A stretch of DNA of 64,000 bases from Gaiellasilicea sp963829845. Lineage in GTDB: Bacteria > Actinomycetota > Thermoleophilia > Gaiellales > Gaiellaceae. The stretch's first letter is position 1. Each line of letters begins with the position of its first letter. The stretch spans positions 81,626 through 145,625 of the forward strand of contig CAWHKD010000006.1 of assembly GCA_963829845.1 (NCBI GenBank), in the 5' to 3' direction. A program made the position numbers and the translations under genes. Shown one piece after another: positions 47,475 to 55,524 of the stretch. The notes beneath the pieces are model-generated. The model ran no database searches. It was not told where the DNA came from and was given only the letters and a program-made list of their open reading frames with translations.

Positions 47475-48508
47475 GCGCCTTTCTCGCGCTCGAGGACGGA
47501 ACCGTCTTCCGGGGAACCTCGGTCGGCGCCGCCGGGGTCGCCTTCGGCGAAGCCGTCTTCACGACTGCGATGACCGGCTACCAGGAGACCGTCACCGATC
47601 CGAGCTTCGCAGGACAGCTCGTCTGCTTCACCGCGCCGATGGTCGGCAACTACGGCGTCGACGATGGCCATGCGGAATCACGAGGCACCCACGCGAAGGC
47701 GGTCGTGATGCGCGAGGCGCGCGGGCCGGAGTGGACGGCATGGCTCGAGGAGAACGGCATCGTCGCGCTGACTGGGATCGACACGCGCTCGCTCGTCCTT
47801 CGTCTGCGCGAGGGTGGCGCCATGCGCGCCGTGGCGGCGGCGGGCGGGCTCGACGAGGCGGTCGCGCTCGACGCCGTTCGGGCCAGGCCCTCGATGGAGG
47901 GCGCCGCTCTCGTCTCGCAGGTCTCGACGCCCGAGCCATATCTCTACTGCGACGCCGGCTCGCTCCGGGTCGCCGTGCTCGACTACGGCTGCAAGCGCTC
48001 GATCCTTCGCCGCCTCGCCGGTGCCGGAGCGCACGTGACGGTCTTCCCGCACACCGTCGACGCCGAGGAGCTGCTCGACTACCACGCCGTCTTGCTCTCG
48101 AACGGCCCCGGCGACCCGGAGCCGCTCACGTACGAGGTGCAGGTCGTGCGCCAGCTGCTCGGGCGCGTCCCGGTACTCGGAATCTGCCTCGGCCACCAGC
48201 TGCTCGGGCTCGCGACCGGCCACGAGACGTACAAGCTCCCGTTCGGCCACCGCGGCGCCAACCACCCGGTGCTCGAGCGGAGGAGCGGCCGCGTGCTCGT
48301 GACGAGCCAGAACCACGGCTTTGCGGTGTCGCCCTCCGACGACGCGGAAGCGACGCACGTCTCGCTTTACGACGGCACGGTCGAAGGCTTCGACTTCCCC
48401 GAACTGCGGGCTTGTTCGGTGCAGTTCCACCCGGAGGCAGGCCCCGGGCCGCACGACGCGTGGCCGATGCTCGAGCGCTGGATCGAGGAGGTGCGGGATG
48501 CCGCGTAG
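47471..48508 (+). CDS. carA: Carbamoyl-phosphate synthase small subunit
   Basis: 345 residues. Hydrolyses glutamine and passes ammonia to CarB. N-terminal small-subunit domain: VAFGEAVFTTAMTGYQETVT, GIDTRSLVLRLREGG. C-terminal class I glutaminase: LLSNGPGDPEPL, the nucleophile in VLGICLGHQLLGLA (Cys ~239), VTSQNHGFAV and the His/Glu dyad in SVQFHPEA. GTG 47471 overlaps the preceding stop (GTGA); the end overlaps carB by 11 nt. Confidence 0.96.
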   Translation: MSAFLALEDGTVFRGTSVGAAGVAFGEAVFTTAMTGYQETVTDPSFAGQLVCFTAPMVGNYGVDDGHAESRGTHAKAVVMREARGPEWTAWLEENGIVALTGIDTRSLVLRLREGGAMRAVAAAGGLDEAVALDAVRARPSMEGAALVSQVSTPEPYLYCDAGSLRVAVLDYGCKRSILRRLAGAGAHVTVFPHTVDAEELLDYHAVLLSNGPGDPEPLTYEVQVVRQLLGRVPVLGICLGHQLLGLATGHETYKLPFGHRGANHPVLERRSGRVLVTSQNHGFAVSPSDDAEATHVSLYDGTVEGFDFPELRACSVQFHPEAGPGPHDAWPMLERWIEEVRDAA

Positions 48509-51443
48509 GCAGGACCTGAGGTCGATCTGCCTGATCGGTTCCGGGCCGATCGTGATCGGGCAGGCGTGCGAGTTCGACTACGCCGGCTGCCAGGCGCTGA
48601 AGGTGCTGCGCGAGGACGGCTTCCGCACGATCGTCGTCAACTCGAACCCGGCGACGATCATGACCGACCCCGGGTTTGCCGACGCCACCTACCTGGAGCC
48701 CCTTGACCTCGAAGGCGTCGCCGATGTGCTGGGCCGCGAGCGGCCCGACGCGCTCCTGCCGACGCTGGGCGGCCAGACGGCGCTGAATCTCGCGATCGAG
48801 CTCGCCGATGCGGGCATCCTCAAGGACCTCGGCGTCGAGCTGCTCGGTGCGCCGGTGGACGTGATCCGCCGAGCCGAGGACCGCGAGCTCTTCCGCGAGG
48901 CCGTCCAGAGCTGCGGGCTCGCCGTGCCGAGCTCGCGCATCGTCACCAGCGTCGACGACGTCGCCGGCGTTGCGCTGCCGGCGGTCGTCCGGCCCGCGTT
49001 CACGCTCGGCGGCCACGGCGGCGGCTTCGTGTCGACGTCGGCCGAGCTGCGCGCCCAGGTCGAGCGCGGCCTGCGCGAGAGCCCGATCGGCCAAGTGCTC
49101 GTCGAGGAGTCGGTCAAGGGCTGGGACGAGTTCGAGCTCGAGGTGATCCGCGACCGCCGCGACAACGTCGTCATCGTCTGCTCGATCGAGAACCTCGATC
49201 CGATGGGTGTCCACACCGGCGACTCGGTCACCGTCGCGCCGCAGATGACGCTCTCCGACGAGGCCTATCAGGAGCTGCGCGACGCCGCGATCGCGGTCAT
49301 CCGCGCCGTCGGCGTCGAGACGGGCGGCTCGAACATCCAGTTCGCGCGCGACCGCGACAGCGGGGACATCCGGGTGATCGAGATGAACCCGCGCGTCTCG
49401 CGCTCGTCCGCACTCGCGTCCAAAGCGACTGGCTACCCGATCGCGAAGGTCGCCGCCAAGCTTGCCGTCGGCTACACGCTCGACGAGATCCCCAACGACC
49501 TGACCAAGACGACGCCGGCGAGCTTCGAGCCGACGCTCGACTACGTCGTCGTCAAGTTCCCGCGCTTCGCCTTCGAGAAATTCTCCGGTGCCGACACGAC
49601 GCTCGGCACGCAGATGAAGTCGGTCGGCGAGGCGATGGGGATCGGCCGCACCTTCCAGGAGGCGTTCTGGAAGGCGTGGTCGAGCCGCGAGCTGGACGCC
49701 GGAGCCGTGACGCCCTGGGCGACGCTCCACGATCTCCCGGACGATCTGCATCCCTGGTTCCAGCGCGAGCTCGAGCAGCTGCGCGTCGACGGCCCGCCCC
49801 AGGGCGAGCGCGTCTACCGCCGCGTCGACTCGTGCGCGGGGGAGGTGGCTGCCGACTCGAACTACTACTACTCGACACGCAACGAGGCCGACGAGCCCGT
49901 GCCACCGACCGGCAAGCCGCGCGTCGTCATCCTCGGCTCCGGCCCGAACAGGATCGGCCAGGGGATCGAGTTCGACTACTGCTGCGTCCACGCGGCGCAG
50001 AGCTTCCGGGCGCTGGGCTACGAGGCGATCATGGTCAACTGCAACCCCGAGACGGTCTCGACCGACTACGACACCTCCGACCGGCTCTACTTCGAGCCGC
50101 TCGACGCCGAGCACGTGCTCGCGGTCTGCGAGCGCGAGCGGCCGGATGGGGTGGTGATCCAGTTCGGTGGCCAGACACCGCTGAAGCTCGCGCGCGCGAT
50201 CGAGGCGGCCGGCTTCAGGGTGCTCGGGACGCCGTACGAGGCGATCGACCTGGCCGAGGACCGCGAGCGCTTCGGCCGGCTGCTCGCCGAGCTTGGCGTG
50301 CGCTGCCCGGACTGGGGAATCGCGGACGCGGCGGACGCGGCGGTCGAGATCGCGGGTCGGATCGGCTATCCGGTGCTCGTCCGGCCCTCCTACGTGCTTG
50401 GTGGCAGAGCGATGCGGGTCTGCTACGACGAGGAGCAGGTGCGCGCGGCGATGGCCGGCGTCACCGGCTCGGTTCTCGTCGACCGCTTCCTCGAGGGTGC
50501 GCTGGAGATCGACGTCGACGCGCTCTGCGACGGCGTCTCCGTCCACATCGGCGCCGTGATGGAGCACGTCGAGGAAGCGGGGATCCACTCGGGTGACTCA
50601 TCCTGTGTCTTGCCCGCGCCCTCGCTCGGCGAGGACGACTACACCGAGGTCTGCCGCGTCGTCCGCCGGCTCGGCCCCGCGCTCGGCGTCGTAGGTCTGC
50701 TCAACGTTCAGCTCGCCCTCGTCGGCGGTGAGATCAGCGTGATCGAGGTCAACCCGCGCGCGTCGCGGACCGTGCCATTTGCGAGCAAGGCGACCGGCGT
50801 CAATCTCGTCGATGCCGCCGTGCGGCTCGCGGCCGGCGAGCGCCTGCATGAGCTCGAGCTGCCGGACGAGCGGCGCCCCGAGCTTGTCAGCGTGAAAGCG
50901 GCGGTGCTGCCCTTTGGTCGCTTCCCCGGCTCCGACCCGGTGCTGGGTCCGGAGATGCGCTCCACGGGAGAGGTGATGGCGAGCGCCACCGACCTCCCGA
51001 CGGCGTTCGCAAAGGCCGAGCGGGCGGCGGGACGACCACTGCCGACGGGCGGCACGGCGTTCCTCTCGGTCCGCGAGCTCGACAAGGTCGCGATCGCGCC
51101 GGTCGCGCAGGCTCTCGCCGAGCTCGGCTTCGACCTGCTCGCGACGGCCGGGACAGCTTCGGTTCTCGAAGCGATCGGGCTCGCGGTGGCGACGCTCCCC
51201 AAGGGCGACGCCGTCGTCGATGCGATTCGGGCGGGCCGCTGCGATCTCGTCGTCAACACACCGCAGGGCTCGGGCGCTCGGCGCGACGGCGCCGCAATCA
51301 GGCAGGCCGCGCTGTCCGCGCGCGTTCCCTGCATCACGACGCTGTCCGGCGCTCGGCTGGCGGTCGACGCAATCGCGAACGCACGCGAGGAGATCGCGCA
51401 CTCCCTGCAGGAGCGGATCGAGCAGGAGACGCGGGCGGCATGA
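48498..51443 (+). CDS. carB: Carbamoyl-phosphate synthase large subunit, shortened oligomerisation region
   Basis: 981 residues versus about 1,060-1,100 usually. Two tandem ATP-grasp synthetase halves: the first from ICLIGSGPIVIGQACEFDYA to about residue 390 (EMNPRVSRSSALASKATGYP); the second from VVILGSGPNRIGQGIEFDYC near residue 475, with its own EVNPRASRTVPFASKATGVN. A C-terminal MGS-type allosteric domain (~840-981: GFDLLATAGTASVLEAIGL, VVNTPQGSGARRDG) is present. The linker/oligomerisation domain between the halves is about 80 residues short, with little beyond LPDDLHPWFQRELEQL. ATG 48498 overlaps carA. Confidence 0.95.
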   Translation: MPRRQDLRSICLIGSGPIVIGQACEFDYAGCQALKVLREDGFRTIVVNSNPATIMTDPGFADATYLEPLDLEGVADVLGRERPDALLPTLGGQTALNLAIELADAGILKDLGVELLGAPVDVIRRAEDRELFREAVQSCGLAVPSSRIVTSVDDVAGVALPAVVRPAFTLGGHGGGFVSTSAELRAQVERGLRESPIGQVLVEESVKGWDEFELEVIRDRRDNVVIVCSIENLDPMGVHTGDSVTVAPQMTLSDEAYQELRDAAIAVIRAVGVETGGSNIQFARDRDSGDIRVIEMNPRVSRSSALASKATGYPIAKVAAKLAVGYTLDEIPNDLTKTTPASFEPTLDYVVVKFPRFAFEKFSGADTTLGTQMKSVGEAMGIGRTFQEAFWKAWSSRELDAGAVTPWATLHDLPDDLHPWFQRELEQLRVDGPPQGERVYRRVDSCAGEVAADSNYYYSTRNEADEPVPPTGKPRVVILGSGPNRIGQGIEFDYCCVHAAQSFRALGYEAIMVNCNPETVSTDYDTSDRLYFEPLDAEHVLAVCERERPDGVVIQFGGQTPLKLARAIEAAGFRVLGTPYEAIDLAEDRERFGRLLAELGVRCPDWGIADAADAAVEIAGRIGYPVLVRPSYVLGGRAMRVCYDEEQVRAAMAGVTGSVLVDRFLEGALEIDVDALCDGVSVHIGAVMEHVEEAGIHSGDSSCVLPAPSLGEDDYTEVCRVVRRLGPALGVVGLLNVQLALVGGEISVIEVNPRASRTVPFASKATGVNLVDAAVRLAAGERLHELELPDERRPELVSVKAAVLPFGRFPGSDPVLGPEMRSTGEVMASATDLPTAFAKAERAAGRPLPTGGTAFLSVRELDKVAIAPVAQALAELGFDLLATAGTASVLEAIGLAVATLPKGDAVVDAIRAGRCDLVVNTPQGSGARRDGAAIRQAALSARVPCITTLSGARLAVDAIANAREEIAHSLQERIEQETRAA

Positions 51444-52105
51444 GGCGTGAGCGGTGCAGGGTCGTCGCAGCCGAGCCGGTCGGCCTGTACACGCTGCTCC
51501 GCGTCGAGCGTGGCGGCCTCGACGCCGGCCGCCCGGGTCAGTTCTTCATGCTCGAGGCACCCGGCCGACTGCTGCCACGGCCGATGAGCGTTTGCCTCGC
51601 GGGAGCCGGTGAGCTCTCGTTCCTGATCGACCCGATCGGTCCAGGCACGCGCGCGCTCTGCTCGCTGGAGCGGGGCGACCGCCTGCACGTGCTCGGCCCG
51701 CTCGGCAACGGCTTCGATCTCGACGTCGACCGGCCGCTCCTCGTCGGTGGCGGGATCGGGATCGCGCCGCTCCCGTACCTCTCGCAGCGGCTCGGTGGGG
51801 CGCCCGCGATCCTCGGCTTCCGTAGCGAGGGACACGCGGAGGCGGCTGCGCTGCTGCCGGGCGCGGAGGTCTGCGTCGAGCCCACCTACGTCACGGCCCT
51901 GCTCCCCGAAAAGCATCACGACGTGCTCGCCTGCGGGCCGGAGCCGATGCTCGCCACGCTGCGCGAGCTCGTGCCGGACGCCCAGCTCGCCTGGGAGGCG
52001 CCGATGGCGTGCGGCTACGGCGCCTGCCACGGCTGCGCGGTCGAGCTCGACGGCGAGCTGAAGCGCCTTTGTGTCGAAGGGCCTGTCCTGGCCGGTGCCG
52101 CCTGA
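51440..52105 (+). CDS. pyrK: Dihydroorotate dehydrogenase electron-transfer subunit
   Basis: 221 residues. FAD- and [2Fe-2S]-containing partner that passes electrons from PyrD to NAD. PGQFFMLEAPGRLLPRPMSV is the flavin-binding RxxS/T-type motif; LLVGGGIGIAPLPYLSQRL is the NAD site; the cluster Cys are in PMACGYGACHGCAVELDGEL and the following RLCVEGPVL. Starts 4 nt before the carB stop; its stop shares TGATG with pyrD. The pair defines a class 1B dihydroorotate dehydrogenase. Confidence 0.94.
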   Translation: MRRERCRVVAAEPVGLYTLLRVERGGLDAGRPGQFFMLEAPGRLLPRPMSVCLAGAGELSFLIDPIGPGTRALCSLERGDRLHVLGPLGNGFDLDVDRPLLVGGGIGIAPLPYLSQRLGGAPAILGFRSEGHAEAAALLPGAEVCVEPTYVTALLPEKHHDVLACGPEPMLATLRELVPDAQLAWEAPMACGYGACHGCAVELDGELKRLCVEGPVLAGAA

Positions 52106-53007
52106 TGCTGCTGAACGCCTCCGGCTGCCTCGACGCGCTCACCGCCCCCGAAGTGGCGCGCTCGCTGGACGCCTTCGTGACGAAGACGATCACACCGGAG
52201 CCGCGCGCCGGTAATCCGGCCGTCCGCATCGCCGAGACGGACGCGGGCATGCTGAACGCGATTGGGCTCGCAAATCCCGGTCGCGAGCGCTTCCTCACCG
52301 AGACGCTGCCGCTCCTTCGCGAGCTCGGCCGCCCTCTCTGGATCTCGGTCGGCGGCTTCTCCGCAGCCGAGTACGCCGAGACCTGCGCCGCACTCGAGGA
52401 CGTCGCCGCGATCGAGCTCAACCTTTCGTGCCCGAACGTGGACGAGGCGCCGGAAAGCGCCGCCGCGATCGTCGCGGCCTGCCGCGCGGCTACCGCGCTG
52501 CCGCTCTACGCGAAGCTCTCGCCCGCGGCGTGGGACATCGCCGAGGGAGCCCGAGCGGTCGAAGCTGTCGGGGCGGACGGGCTTTCGCTCGTCAACACCC
52601 TGCGTGGGCTCGCGCTCGACTCGCGCACGCTGCGGCCGACGCTTGCTCGCGGCACCGGCGGCTACTCGGGTCCGGTGCTGAAGCCGGTCGCGCTCGCCGC
52701 TGTCTACGCCTGCTCGGCGGCCGTCGAAATCCCGATCGTCGGCATGGGCGGAGTCAGGTCCGGACTCGACGCGCTCGAGCTGATCGCGGCCGGCGCGAGC
52801 GCCGTCGCGCTCGGCACGATCCTCTTCTCCGACCCCGGCGCGCCGGCCCGGATCCGGGCCGAGCTCGCCGCCGAGGTCGCCGGACGGGACCTCGGACATC
52901 CCCTGGACGCGCGGGGCGTGGCCCATTCGTCCCTGCAAATGAGCGTTTCCAAAACAGGCAACGGAATGCAAAAAGTGCCTGGAAACAGGCCGAAAGTGAC
53001 TGCTTGA
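52105..53007 (+). CDS. pyrD: Dihydroorotate dehydrogenase B catalytic subunit
   Basis: 300 residues, FMN TIM barrel, class 1B. Oxidises dihydroorotate to orotate. TKTITPEPRAGNPAVRIAET near residue 30, AIELNLSCPNVDEAPE with the catalytic Cys, YAKLSPAAWDIAEGARAVEA, LVNTLRGLALD and the FMN phosphate site IVGMGGVRSGLDALELIAAG. The last ~27 residues (after ARGVAHSS) are a non-typical tail. No pyrF or pyrE follows here. The stop overlaps the mihF -35 box. Confidence 0.94.
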   Translation: MLLNASGCLDALTAPEVARSLDAFVTKTITPEPRAGNPAVRIAETDAGMLNAIGLANPGRERFLTETLPLLRELGRPLWISVGGFSAAEYAETCAALEDVAAIELNLSCPNVDEAPESAAAIVAACRAATALPLYAKLSPAAWDIAEGARAVEAVGADGLSLVNTLRGLALDSRTLRPTLARGTGGYSGPVLKPVALAAVYACSAAVEIPIVGMGGVRSGLDALELIAAGASAVALGTILFSDPGAPARIRAELAAEVAGRDLGHPLDARGVAHSSLQMSVSKTGNGMQKVPGNRPKVTA

Positions 53008-53031
53008 CCGACTCTGCAAGGCTGCTAGTAT
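53004..53031 (+). promoter_or_regulatory. Strong promoter of mihF-gmk-rpoZ
   Basis: TTGACC (53004-53009), 16-bp spacer, TAGTAT (53026-53031), 9 nt to ATG 53041, in an AT-richer pocket right after pyrD. Transcription would begin 1-3 nt before, or at, the start codon. Confidence 0.75.
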
Positions 53032-53040
53032 CCCGCGCTC

Positions 53041-53370
53041 ATGGTGTCGTCGAAGACGCAAGCACAGGCCCCGCTGAGGTCGCTGGATCAGAGGATGGAG
53101 GCGCTCAAGCGGGCCAACGACATCCGAGTTCGTCGCGCTCAGCTGAAGAAAGACCTCAAGGACGGGCGGGTCCAGATCGAGGGGATCCTGCTCGATCCGC
53201 CCGAGTACGTCTCGACCGCCAAGGTGTTCGACATGCTGATGGCCGTGCCCAAGTTCGGGCGCGTGAAGGCCGCGCGGCTCCTGAACCAGTGCCGGATCAG
53301 CCAGTCGAAGACGGTGGGCGGTCTCTCCGAGCGGCAGCGCGCGGAGCTCATTGGCCTCTTCAACCGGTAG
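53041..53370 (+). CDS. mihF: Actinobacterial integration host factor
   Basis: 109 residues, the long form of mIHF. A basic N-terminal helix (MEALKRANDIRVRRAQLKKD) precedes a helix-two-turn-helix domain: ILLDPPEYVSTAKVFDMLMA, VPKFGRVKAARLLNQCRIS, KTVGGLSERQRAELIGLF. A nucleoid-associated DNA-bending protein, found only in actinobacteria and conserved upstream of gmk. The leaderless promoter fixes ATG 53041. Confidence 0.95.
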   Translation: MVSSKTQAQAPLRSLDQRMEALKRANDIRVRRAQLKKDLKDGRVQIEGILLDPPEYVSTAKVFDMLMAVPKFGRVKAARLLNQCRISQSKTVGGLSERQRAELIGLFNR

Positions 53371-53401
53371 TGCCTCGCTCGGCCACGTCCTCCATGCCAA
53401 C

Positions 53402-53998
53402 GTGACCACGCGAGGCACTAGGCCTCTGCCAGTCTTCGTGATCACCGGCCCGAGCGGGGCCGGCAAGGGGACGCTGATCAAGCGGCTCGCGGAACGGCAC
53501 CCGGAGCTCGAGGTTGCCGTCTCCGCGACGACCCGTCCGCAGCGCCCGAACGAAACCAACGGCCGCGAGTACTGGTTCTTGAGCGAGCAGGAGTTCGTCG
53601 CCCGGATCGAGGCGGACGAGTTCCTCGAGCACGTCGAGTTCGTCGGCGGCCGCTACGGAACGCTCGCCTCGGAGATGAACCGGATCGCCGCAGAGGGGAG
53701 GGTTTGCGTGCTCGAGCTCGAGATCGACGGCGCGCTGGCGGTGCAGGAGCAGGTCGACCGGAGCATCACCCTCTTCATCGCTGCCGACGTCCCCGAGCTC
53801 GAGCGGCGGCTCCGCGCACGCGCCACGGAGAGCTCGGGCGAGATCGGCGATCGGATCGCGCTCGCCCGGCATCAGCTCGAGCAGGCCTACCGCTTCCGCT
53901 ACATGGTCCGCAACGACGACGTCGAGCGCGCCACGGACGCACTCTCGGCCCTCGTCCTCCAGGAGCTCGCCGCTGCGGGTACCATGGCCGGCTCATGA
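53402..53998 (+). CDS. gmk: Guanylate kinase
   Basis: 198 residues. Phosphorylates GMP to GDP. P-loop ITGPSGAGKGTLIKRLAERH near residue 15, GMP-binding SATTRPQRPNETNGREYWFL, FLEHVEFVGGRYGT, then the lid ERRLRARATESSGEIGDRI. The frame stays open into mihF; GTG 53402 is chosen as the start (32 nt after the mihF stop) and GTG 53440 is a shorter alternative. The stop overlaps rpoZ (ATGA). Confidence 0.93.
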   Translation: MTTRGTRPLPVFVITGPSGAGKGTLIKRLAERHPELEVAVSATTRPQRPNETNGREYWFLSEQEFVARIEADEFLEHVEFVGGRYGTLASEMNRIAAEGRVCVLELEIDGALAVQEQVDRSITLFIAADVPELERRLRARATESSGEIGDRIALARHQLEQAYRFRYMVRNDDVERATDALSALVLQELAAAGTMAGS

Positions 53999-54243
53999 TC
54001 CATCCTCGCATCGATGAACTGCTGAACACGGACGCCGGTGGGGTCGACTCGCGCTACGCGCTGGTCATCGTCGCCGCCAAGCGCGCGCGGCAGATCAATA
54101 ACTATCACCACCAGCTCGGGGAGGGCATGGGCTTCGAAGAGGCCCCGCCGCCGCTCGTCGAGTCGCGCTCGAAGAACTACTTGACCATGTCCCTGGAGGA
54201 GATCGCCCAGGGCAAGATCAAGTACGACTACGGCAAACGCTGA
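53995..54243 (+). CDS. rpoZ: DNA-directed RNA polymerase omega subunit
   Basis: 82 residues. RIDELLNTDAGGVDSRYALVIVAAKRARQ (core: DSRYALVIVAAKRARQINNY) is the omega fold that clamps beta-prime; NYLTMSLEEIAQGKIKYDY is the actinobacterial C-terminal helix. Translationally coupled to gmk. A 96-bp gap follows before coaBC. Confidence 0.95.
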   Translation: MIHPRIDELLNTDAGGVDSRYALVIVAAKRARQINNYHHQLGEGMGFEEAPPPLVESRSKNYLTMSLEEIAQGKIKYDYGKR

Positions 54244-54339
54244 GCCCGGCCTGACCGGTCGGCGCCGCCGGGCAGAGCGCCCGGTGTGTCTTCTCGACCC
54301 GTTTGCGGCTCTGCGCAGGAAAATCGGCACAATGAGGCG

Positions 54340-55524
54340 ATGGCGCGCATCCTGCTCGGGATCACCGGCGGCATCGCGGCCTACAAGGCCTGCGAGCTCC
54401 TGCGGCTGCTCGTCAAGGCGGGCCACGACGTCCTGCCCCTGCCGACGCGGGGCGCCGAGCGGTTCGTGCGCGCCGAGACCTTCTTCGCGCTCGCGCGGAA
54501 GCCGCAGAGCGACGATCCCTACCCACACCTCGAGCGCGCTGACCTGCTCGCGATCGCACCGCTGACGGCGAACACGATGGCCAGGCTCGCGCACGGGCTC
54601 GCCGACGACGTCCTCACAGAGGCGGCGCTCTCGCACCGCGGTCCGATCCTCGTCGCGCCGGCGATGAACACGCGGATGTGGGAGCACCCCGCGACGCAGG
54701 CGAACGCGGCCACGCTGCGTGCGCGCGGCGTCGAGCTGATCGGGCCCGAGGCGGGCGAGCTCGCCGAGGGCGAGGTCGGTGTGGGTCGCATGACCGAGCC
54801 GGAGGAGATCGCGCGCCGGATCGAGGTGCTGCTCGGAGAACGTGTGACAATCAGCCAAAGTCCGCTCGCCGGCACCCGCGTGCTCGTCAGCGCCGGCGGC
54901 ACGCGCGAGCCGCTCGACGCCGTCCGCTTTCTCGGCAACCGCTCCTCCGGCCGGATGGGTGTCGCCCTCGCCGCCGAGGCGCAACGGCGCGGCGCCGCGG
55001 TGACGCTGCTCGCGTCGAACCTGGCCGTGGCCCCGCCCGACGGGGTGGAGGTGGTCGAGGCGCCGACGGCCGCCGACCTCGAGCGCGAGGCGCGGAGCCG
55101 CTCCGGCGACGCCGACGTGGTCGTGATGGCCGCCGCGGTCGCCGACTACCGCCCGGCCGCGCAGATCGAGGGGAAACGGGCGAAGAGCGGCGAGACGTGG
55201 ATGCTGGAGCTCGAGCCGACCACCGACGTGCTGGCACTGCTCGGGGAGCAGGAGCGCAACGGCCAGGTGCTCGTCGGTTTCGGCGCCGAGCTGGGGGAGG
55301 CCGGGCTGGAGCGGAAGCGACGGATGCTCACAGACAAGAACATCGATCTCGTCGTCTACAACGACGTGTCCGCTCCCGGCATCGGCTTCGATTCGACCGA
55401 GAACGAGGTGACGCTCCTGACGCGCGCCGGCGAGCGGGGGCTCGCGCGGGCCTCGAAGGCAGAGATCGCAGCCGGGATCGTCGACGAGGTCGAGCGCCTG
55501 CTCGAGGAGCGGCGTGGAGGCTAG
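54340..55524 (+). CDS. coaBC: Phosphopantothenoylcysteine decarboxylase / synthetase
   Basis: 394 residues. The N-terminal flavin CoaC domain (~1-175) opens RILLGITGGIAAYKACELLR, with APLTANTMARLAHGLADDVL and APAMNTRMWEHPA. The C-terminal CoaB domain (~185-394) has VLVSAGGTREPLDAVRFLGN, AAAVADYRPA and VYNDVSAPGIGFDSTENEVT. It makes phosphopantothenoylcysteine and decarboxylates it for coenzyme A. The substrate-recognition clamp that usually reads LACG-x-x-G-x-GRM reads LAEGEVGVGRM, so the conserved Cys is Glu. CACAAT lies 6 nt before the ATG (likely leaderless). Confidence 0.94.
   Translation: MARILLGITGGIAAYKACELLRLLVKAGHDVLPLPTRGAERFVRAETFFALARKPQSDDPYPHLERADLLAIAPLTANTMARLAHGLADDVLTEAALSHRGPILVAPAMNTRMWEHPATQANAATLRARGVELIGPEAGELAEGEVGVGRMTEPEEIARRIEVLLGERVTISQSPLAGTRVLVSAGGTREPLDAVRFLGNRSSGRMGVALAAEAQRRGAAVTLLASNLAVAPPDGVEVVEAPTAADLEREARSRSGDADVVVMAAAVADYRPAAQIEGKRAKSGETWMLELEPTTDVLALLGEQERNGQVLVGFGAELGEAGLERKRRMLTDKNIDLVVYNDVSAPGIGFDSTENEVTLLTRAGERGLARASKAEIAAGIVDEVERLLEERRGG

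Noticed and set aside
48126..50588. Long open frame on the minus strand opposite carB
   Set aside because: It is the antisense shadow of a certain carB frame in very GC-rich DNA; composition is Arg/Asp/Val-rich with no family motif.
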